64,000 nt of DNA from Atkinsonella hypoxylon (taxonomy: Eukaryota > Ascomycota > Sordariomycetes > Hypocreales > Clavicipitaceae), in NCBI GenBank assembly GCA_000729835.1, contig JFHB01000011.1:62001-126000 (forward strand). Reading direction: 5' to 3'. A program made the position numbers and the translations under genes. How positions within the stretch are numbered: the first letter of the stretch is position 1; each line of letters opens with the position of its first letter. Below the pieces are notes generated by a model. That model had not been told where the DNA came from and searched no databases. It saw only the letters and a list, made by a program, of their open reading frames with translations. Positions 58,689 through 64,000 of this stretch are shown piece after piece.

Positions 58689-59375
58689 ATGAAGGCATAT
58701 CTATATGACGATCTACCCGTAAGTGATACACACATGCATGAGCTATACAATCTTCCGGCAACAAAACTTTCTGTAGGTGTCTCTTCTAACGGCGTATAGG
58801 GCGACCAACGCCTTCCCCACGATTCGGGGGAACCTATCGATGCAGAGGCGCTCAGTAAATTAGGCGTGCTTTATTACCGCTTTCCGAACATTGAAGATGT
58901 TGACAGATTGGCCGCAGAACGAGGGTACAAGAATCGAGACGAGATAACAGTTTCACCAGACAAGATGGGCGAGGCTTATGAAGACAAAGTCAAGATGTTT
59001 TTTCATGAACACTTGCATGAGGATGAGGAAATTCGCTATATAAGAGGCGGTCAAGGTTATTTTGACGTGAGAAGCATGGATGACAAATGGATTCGTGTCC
59101 GGTTGGAAAAGGATGACTTGCTCATTCTTCCGGCTGGAATCTATCATCGTTTTACTACCGACGAGGCCAACGTACGTACCAAACTCGCTTCTATATCCCT
59201 TAAGTTGACAGCTTGGCGGCCTTAAGAAGTTGCTGACAAGAATCACCCTGGATAGTTTGTACATGCAATGAGGCTTTTTAAAGATGAACCAAAGTGGACG
59301 CCACTGAACAGGAGCCGGGAGCTAGATACAAATTCGTTCCGTGAACAATATGTCAACCAATTTCTCACCCAATAA
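58689..59375 (+). CDS. ADI1: Acireductone dioxygenase (methionine salvage)
   Basis: Exons 58689-58718, 58800-59171 and 59256-59375 give 173 aa, the normal ARD length. It oxidises acireductone in the methionine salvage cycle to the keto-acid precursor of methionine; the metal (Fe or Ni) decides the products. The start MKAYLYDDLPGDQRLPHDSG is typical. Metal ligands are visible in FFHEHLHEDEEIRY (His about 79, His 81, Glu 85) and in LPAGIYHRFT (His about 124). The last exon gives FVHAMRLFKDEPKWTPLNR, the conserved end. Cytosolic/nuclear enzyme. All junctions are in phase zero. Confidence 0.95.
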
Positions 59376-59730
59376 CTAAAACATCAACGGCCCGCCCGCA
59401 TATACCTTATAAAAATAAGTGTATATCAAGTTTGTTCAAGAAAGGCGAAGAAGATTTTTTTTTTAGTTTTAAAATAAGCATAATAACGAATCCAGGACTT
59501 TAATTCGTTAAAGAAAATTCCATTTAACTACATCTTTTTGGTGCAAGAATATTGGCGCACACAGTTTGAACAAAAGGCACGCGCCACGGATCCCCCACTC
59601 CTTAACGGCCCGTTGAACGGCAGCGGTATCGTTTCTTGGATAGAGAGTATCCAGATGCATATCCCCTTTTCCTACGTTCGTAACGACGTGTCTCGAATCG
59701 ACAGCCATTCTACGTTGTCAGTCACCCAAG
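59376..59730. other. Intergenic
   Basis: A/T-run rich spacer with a T-run near 59456-59464. Nothing else recognised. Confidence 0.5.
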
Positions 59731-60803
59731 ATGGAAGCAAGCCACGGTGAAGACCATAATTACCGCGATTATGCAGCGGAAGCACTATTGGACAACAAGC
59801 CCCGACTCCATTTGCCTATAAGCTGCGATCCGCCGCACTCCGGTTCACTATCACGGCCGCTCGTGTGGATTGTACGTCCGTCGCTGCCGATTCTAATCGA
59901 GACCCCTCTATTTGCTAACTAGATGATCAGATTTTTGGCGGAACTGGCCACATGGGTCGATCTCTCGTCAAATATGCGCTCTCTCGTGGCGATTTTGTCA
60001 CATTAGTGGGGAAGGTACACGAAACTAGCGTCAATGGCTTGAAATGTATGCATCATCAAAACTGCCTAGGAGCACTCTGTGACGTTCGTTGCCGTGAATC
60101 TGTGGCTCTAGTGGTACACAAAACGCTTGAGCAATTCCGACGATTTGATGTTGTCGCCAATTGTTCTGGATATGGCGTTATCGGATCTTGCGAAGACCAA
60201 GATGAGTATGATTTAAGAAATCAGTTTGAAACCAATTTCATTGGAACACTTCATATCATTCATGCAACTCTGCCGTATTTCCGAAGACAGAACACCGGCC
60301 GTTATCTAATATTCAGCTCAACATCTGGAGCACTCGGTGTTCCTGGCTTAGGACCATACTGTGCGACGAAGTACGCAGTCGAAGGCCTGATCGAAGCCAT
60401 GCTATATGAAACGGACTCATTTAACATCAAGGCTACATTAATTGAACCAGGTTTAGTGAGACGGGATGAGCCAGATACGGATAACAGTCCCTTGCCTACA
60501 TGGGGACATTTTTTAATTAAGCCTTCAGGCGACGGCTACGCTGCTGCAACCTCACCTGCTTTGCATGCACGCCGAATGGTTCAGTGGCTTGGAGATCGTC
60601 AGCCCACAAGTGCGGTGAAGTGTGCAGAACTTATCTGGCAACTAGCCCACTGTTCGTATCCCCCTTTAAGGTTATTATTGGGAAGTTATGCCATAGAAAG
60701 TATTCGGGATAGGATGCGATCAGTCACTGAGGAGCTCGAGGATTGGAAACATCTGAATTTTACCCACCTTGCAACTGATAGCGAAGAAAATTATAAAGAA
60801 TAA
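59731..60803 (+). CDS. Short-chain dehydrogenase/reductase family protein
   Basis: Exons 59731-59871 and 59931-60803 give 337 aa. The first exon adds 47 hydrophilic residues before the Rossmann fold. The nucleotide motif is FGGTGHMGRSLV rather than the usual TGxxxGxG of classical SDRs, and NCSGYG replaces NNAG. The catalytic Tyr about 190 and Lys about 194 (YCATKYAVEG) and upstream Ser (FSSTSGALGVPG) are present, with EPGLVRRD after them. It resembles the 17-beta-HSD/YusZ-like oxidoreductases. Substrate and direction unknown. The altered glycine motif could change cofactor preference; this is inference. Confidence 0.82.
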
Positions 60804-61137
60804 ATAAATAGTCGTTCAGCAAGGGAGATCTAATAACTTTTCTTTTTTGCCCACATTATGCGAATTATAGGTGCATTTTTAGTGTTTAGCAAGCCTAGAA
60901 CTGCACTAAAAAAGACTTTCTGTTCATTTAAAAATACATTCGCACACATGCGTCGCCTAAAAAAAATCAAATCCAAAAAAAAAACAGTCCTAGGGCGGGC
61001 GACTTAGAGTACCTTATTTTTTCAAACTGACATAGTACTCCTTTACTTGTTCAATTCAAGCTCTAAATATAAAAATTCGGTGGCGCGTGTATGTGCTCAA
61101 ATTTATGCATTCCCATCTCAACCTTCTGTCAAAAATC
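60804..61137. other. Intergenic
   Basis: Contains several A runs (60959-60985). Promoter and leader of the UPRT gene; nothing else recognised. Confidence 0.5.
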
Positions 61138-62080
61138 ATGGCAGAGAAATCAACATCCACACAATGCATCGGGCCGTGCCATCTTCCTGCAGGCCAGAAG
61201 CCTAGTGCTACAGTTTCAGCTGAGGTTGCCTTTGACAATGTCCGCGTCCTGCCTCAAACACCACAGCTTATTGCCCTACTATCGTAAGATGGAGACTGAG
61301 GAAGTCGGCTGAACAAAGCTTGACTGACAAAGTGCAGCATAATACGAAACAAAAAAACCGAGCGAGCAGACTTTATATTCTATTCGAATCGTATTATTCG
61401 GCTTCTGGTTGAAGAGGGTCTCAACCACCTGCCAGTGATCGAACACGACATCACAACACCAGTTGGTCGTACATACAATGGACTGATGTTCCGAGGGAAG
61501 ATCTGTGGAGTTTCTATAATGCGTGCTGGCGAAGCTATGGAACAGGGGCTAAGAGACTGCTGTCGATCAGTTAGAATCGGTAAAATACTGATACAACGTG
61601 ATGAGGATACAGCTCAGCCAAAGCTCTTCTACGACAAGCTGCCCGAAGACATCGCAGATCGATGGGTTCTTTTGCTGGACCCTATGTTTGCGACAGGTGA
61701 TTGTGAACTTTCGGACATCTTCCAACGTCATGCTGACCAAGTCCATAGGTGGTTCTGCTACAATGGCAGTTCAAGTACTCAAAGCTCGCGGTGTTCCAGA
61801 GGACCATATACTCTTTCTCAACATTATTGCCAGTCCCGAGGGCGTCAGCAAATTTGCGACGAAATTCCCCCGCCTCAAGGTGGTAACAGCATTCATTGAT
61901 CAGGTACGACAGTTCCTCAGAATGTGCTATTGACATAGACTAACCATTATCATTTTACAGGGGTTAGATGAAAAGAAGTATGTCAACTTCCATGCATTCC
62001 TAACGCACGAAACTAACGGATTCGTAAGCTACATCATTCCTGGCTTGGGGGATTTCGGCGATAGATTCTACACGATCTAG
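61138..62080 (+). CDS. FUR1: Uracil phosphoribosyltransferase (FUR1/URC6 type)
   Basis: Exons 61138-61283, 61338-61696, 61749-61903, 61961-61977 and 62029-62080 give 242 aa. The enzyme makes UMP from uracil and PRPP. Signatures: NVRVLPQTPQLIALL, IIRNKKTERADFIFYSNRII, TPVGRTYNGLMF, SIMRAGEAMEQGL, the PRPP loop LLLDPMFATGGSATMAV (one Phe where Leu is common) and YIIPGLGDFGDRFY at the end. The last intron (61978-62028) is 51 nt with no in-frame stop; unspliced, it would put 17 extra residues just before the conserved YIIPG. A further in-frame ATG exists at 61105. Whether this is the salvage enzyme Fur1 or the paralogue Urc6 cannot be decided. URC1 lies 1.4 kb downstream. Confidence 0.93.
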
Positions 62081-62165
62081 GCTGCAAAATCTTTCGGATT
62101 GTAGGTTTGCAGGCATCGTTGCAATCTAGTTGCAAGGCGTTGCGATGTCCCGCTCCTACAGTCAA

Positions 62166-62760
62166 TTATTGGTAGTCGTCTTCGTCGTCTTCATTTGCAG
62201 TTATTCCTTCGCCGCCATAGCCTTCTTCATCTGCTCTAGTAATTCTGTCACTTTGGCCTCGTTTCAGCGACCTGAGTGTCTTGGCTGAGCCCTCGTATGT
62301 GCTGTTCGTAGTATCTGCTTTCGCGACTGCATCTAATAAACTAAGTTAATAGCCATATCGAGGTTTGGCGCAGTTTTGCATCGTCCCACCTGCAGCATCA
62401 ACCCACTCGCCATACACATCGACGGCGGCAGAGAGATCTATAATCGATGATGGTCAAGTCAGCGCTTCCAAATTCGCGTTTCCCCGAGTTGAACTTGGGT
62501 ACGGACAATTTATAGCACACTGGAATTTTTGCCCACAAACTCGACAATCCAGCTGTCCAACTCCTGCTTTTCTGTCTAGCTTCACGCTGACAGACTTTTC
62601 GTGATTGCAGAATAAGCAGGTGAATGTAGACGGTAGCGGATCAGACTAAACTTCAAATCAGAAACAAGTCGGGAATCTCATCGAAAATGGGAATCTCATC
62701 GGGCTAAAACACCTTTTTTGGCCCCATGAGCTTTCGCGATGACTTCTTGCGCTTCCCCAT
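62166..62760 (-). CDS. ELF1: Transcription elongation factor 1 (Elf1/ELOF1)
   Basis: Exons 62760-62713, 62645-62507, 62437-62390 and 62332-62166 (minus strand) give 133 aa. Elf1 is a small zinc protein that binds elongating RNA polymerase II on chromatin. Start MGKRKKSSRKLMGPKK is the conserved basic tail. The zinc ribbon has CLFCNHEKSVSV and CRVCGQKFQCAIN (two CxxC pairs), then YLSAAVDVYGEWVDAADAVA. The fourth exon is a fungal extension ending in acidic NEDDEDDYQ. No single ORF covers the gene, so it is only seen after splicing. Stop lies 85 bp from the convergent UPRT stop. Confidence 0.94.
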
Positions 62761-63460
62761 CGTGATGTGTGGTTGCGGGTTGAACAAAGCGTTTGATGGA
62801 GAGAAATTGGATTCTTAGATCAAGTATGCGAGAGGGAGTAATAGGTGTTGTAGAAAAGACATAGGAAGCGCCATGTTAGGATTGGCATTATCGATAAGCA
62901 CGAGGGAGGGAGTCTCCCTGCTGTTTCCGTGACAGGGTATTTGGATACTGTCTACCCCACGAATGGGCTTATTGCTTCCTGCGTCAAGAAAACAATTGCC
63001 CAAGTACTGCTAACGATATCTTTGCCACAGACGAAGTGCCCTTTTCAGAGTGCGGATGCTCGTGCGGCGCTTAACTGGTCGCTGTTGGGTCTAAGCCGTC
63101 ATCGTTTACGGGGTAGCGTGGAAAATGTGCGAGGTCCTGATTATTTCTGTGTGACGTGTCGCTGAGTGGCTTTGGTGACCGCCTTTTGGGCTACAAGCCT
63201 GAATCGTATCAAACCGTCCTGATTTCTCGGTGTCTGCCGCTGTCGCTGAGCTATCAATGGCAGGATAGCTGCAAACAAGGAGGGGTCTTCCGCGTCCGGG
63301 CTAAGCCGCCTCCTCTATATTGATATGGTGGTCCCATGTCTGTGAAAATATCCAAGCAATGTCTTTTTCCCCTCTCGTTGCTGGTAACTCGTATCTTCCA
63401 CATCATCTACCCTCATCCACCACCCACATCGGACCTATTTAGGTGATTTCTTTCGCAAAT
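62761..63460. other. Intergenic, divergent promoter region
   Basis: Between ELF1 (-) and URC1 (+). Nothing recognised. Confidence 0.5.
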
Positions 63461-64000
63461 ATGGCCCCGAGTCTTACGGATTCCGCCATTTTAGACACCC
63501 TCCGCCACATTGAACAGACCCAAGCACAGCTACTAGCTTCGGTTGAAAGTCTGACGGAAAGAGTGAATGATGCCCAAGAAACCAAGAATATCATTGCCTC
63601 TCCGGCTCACGCGGTGACTGATGTCCTCGGCCATGAGGCATCCTACGCCACGTCGAGCTCAGAGACACCTCATCAGGAATCCAAGGACAGTGGTAATGCG
63701 CCGATGCAATCTGTTGTTGCTGCGACAGGGTCTCGATCAAATTTGACATCTCGCATCGTTCTCACGTATGTCATTCTTATGCCGGCATAAATCCGCAATC
63801 TCGAGACCAACCGATATTTAGCACGTATCCGAAGCAAATTGGAATCAACCCCGTGGCAATGAACTGGGGCAATCCAGACCCTCTGAAACGTGGTCCAGTT
63901 GTAGTTTCTCGATCTCCCTCTACTATAAGACGTCGCAATGGTGCGTATTGAAGTTAAATTTGCGAGAGTCACAAAAGATCGAATACCAGAAGCTAACTCT
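63461..64000 (+). CDS. URC1: URC1-type GTP cyclohydrolase II-like protein (5' part only)
   Basis: Exons 63461-63765 and 63822-63940 are visible (141 codons); the following intron starts GTGCGT at 63941 and its end is outside the window. The first exon is a variable helical region (DTLRHIEQTQAQLLASVESL). The second begins the GTP cyclohydrolase N-terminal domain: TYPKQIGINPVAMNWGNPDP, RGPVVVSRSPSTIRRRN. This pattern is that of fungal Urc1, needed for uracil degradation in yeasts that carry the URC pathway. The catalytic GTP cyclohydrolase II domain is not in the window, so activity cannot be judged. Confidence 0.82.

Noticed and set aside
1..64000. tRNA, rRNA, CRISPR or intact transposase genes
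   Set aside because: I scanned for T-loop-like GTTCGAATC patterns, regular repeats with spacers and transposase motifs and found none convincing. A tRNAscan-SE run would be needed to exclude tRNAs fully.

Overview
The window is nuclear DNA of a filamentous ascomycete. Genes carry many short GT-AG introns (mostly 45-125 nt, one of 311 nt), lie on both strands and are not arranged in operons. Several genes are typical of Pezizomycotina: a palB calpain, a DUF2985 membrane protein, CCAAT-factor HAP5 with a Q/P-rich tail, Mei2-like, Urc1. Protein matches recalled from memory and the many TAGGTACCTA-type intergenic motifs point to Sordariomycetes, most likely Hypocreales. That placement is inference. 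I rebuilt 28 gene models by joining exons, checking reading phase and comparing with family sequences known from memory; no search was run.

Layout. 0-10.2 kb: 3'-truncated CLU1/TIF31 (-), SLC35F6-type transporter (+), DUF2985 protein (-), SEN15 (+) tail to tail with a seven-exon zinc alcohol dehydrogenase (-). 10.2-14.7 kb: gene-free, partly AT-rich, probably decayed repeats. 14.7-25.2 kb: three-finger C2H2 factor (+), palB/RIM13 protease (-), peroxisomal PMP47/ANT1-type carrier (+), ribosomal protein eL29 (+). 25.2-39.4 kb: VTS1 (+), TFIIIC subunit SFC4 (+), SUN-domain SLP1 (+), twelve-exon Mei2-like RNA-binding protein (-). Small foldback elements lie in the spacers at about 24.5, 28.3 and 38.5 kb. 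39.4-50.5 kb: SEC15 (+), HAP5 (-), FCF2 (+) with a likely intronic C/D snoRNA, mitochondrial uS10 RSM10 (+), KAP122/importin-13 (+). 50.7-64 kb: mitochondrial TrpRS (-), aminopeptidase P (+), FUN14-family protein (-), a CENP-A-type H3 variant (-), DER1 (+), acireductone dioxygenase ADI1 (+), an SDR (+), uracil phosphoribosyltransferase (+), elongation factor ELF1 (-) and the first exons of URC1 (+), which runs off the window.

Most genes are single-copy housekeeping functions: translation, RNA processing, secretion, transcription and mitochondria. There is no secondary-metabolite cluster, CRISPR array or prophage. Small functional groupings are possible. FCF2 (pre-rRNA processing) hosts a snoRNA whose guide matches a conserved 25S segment. 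A UPRT gene and URC1, both linked to uracil metabolism, are about 1.4 kb apart. The most unusual items are that snoRNA, the diverged CENP-A-like histone, the foldback element family and an 18-nt micro-exon in the Mei2-like gene.
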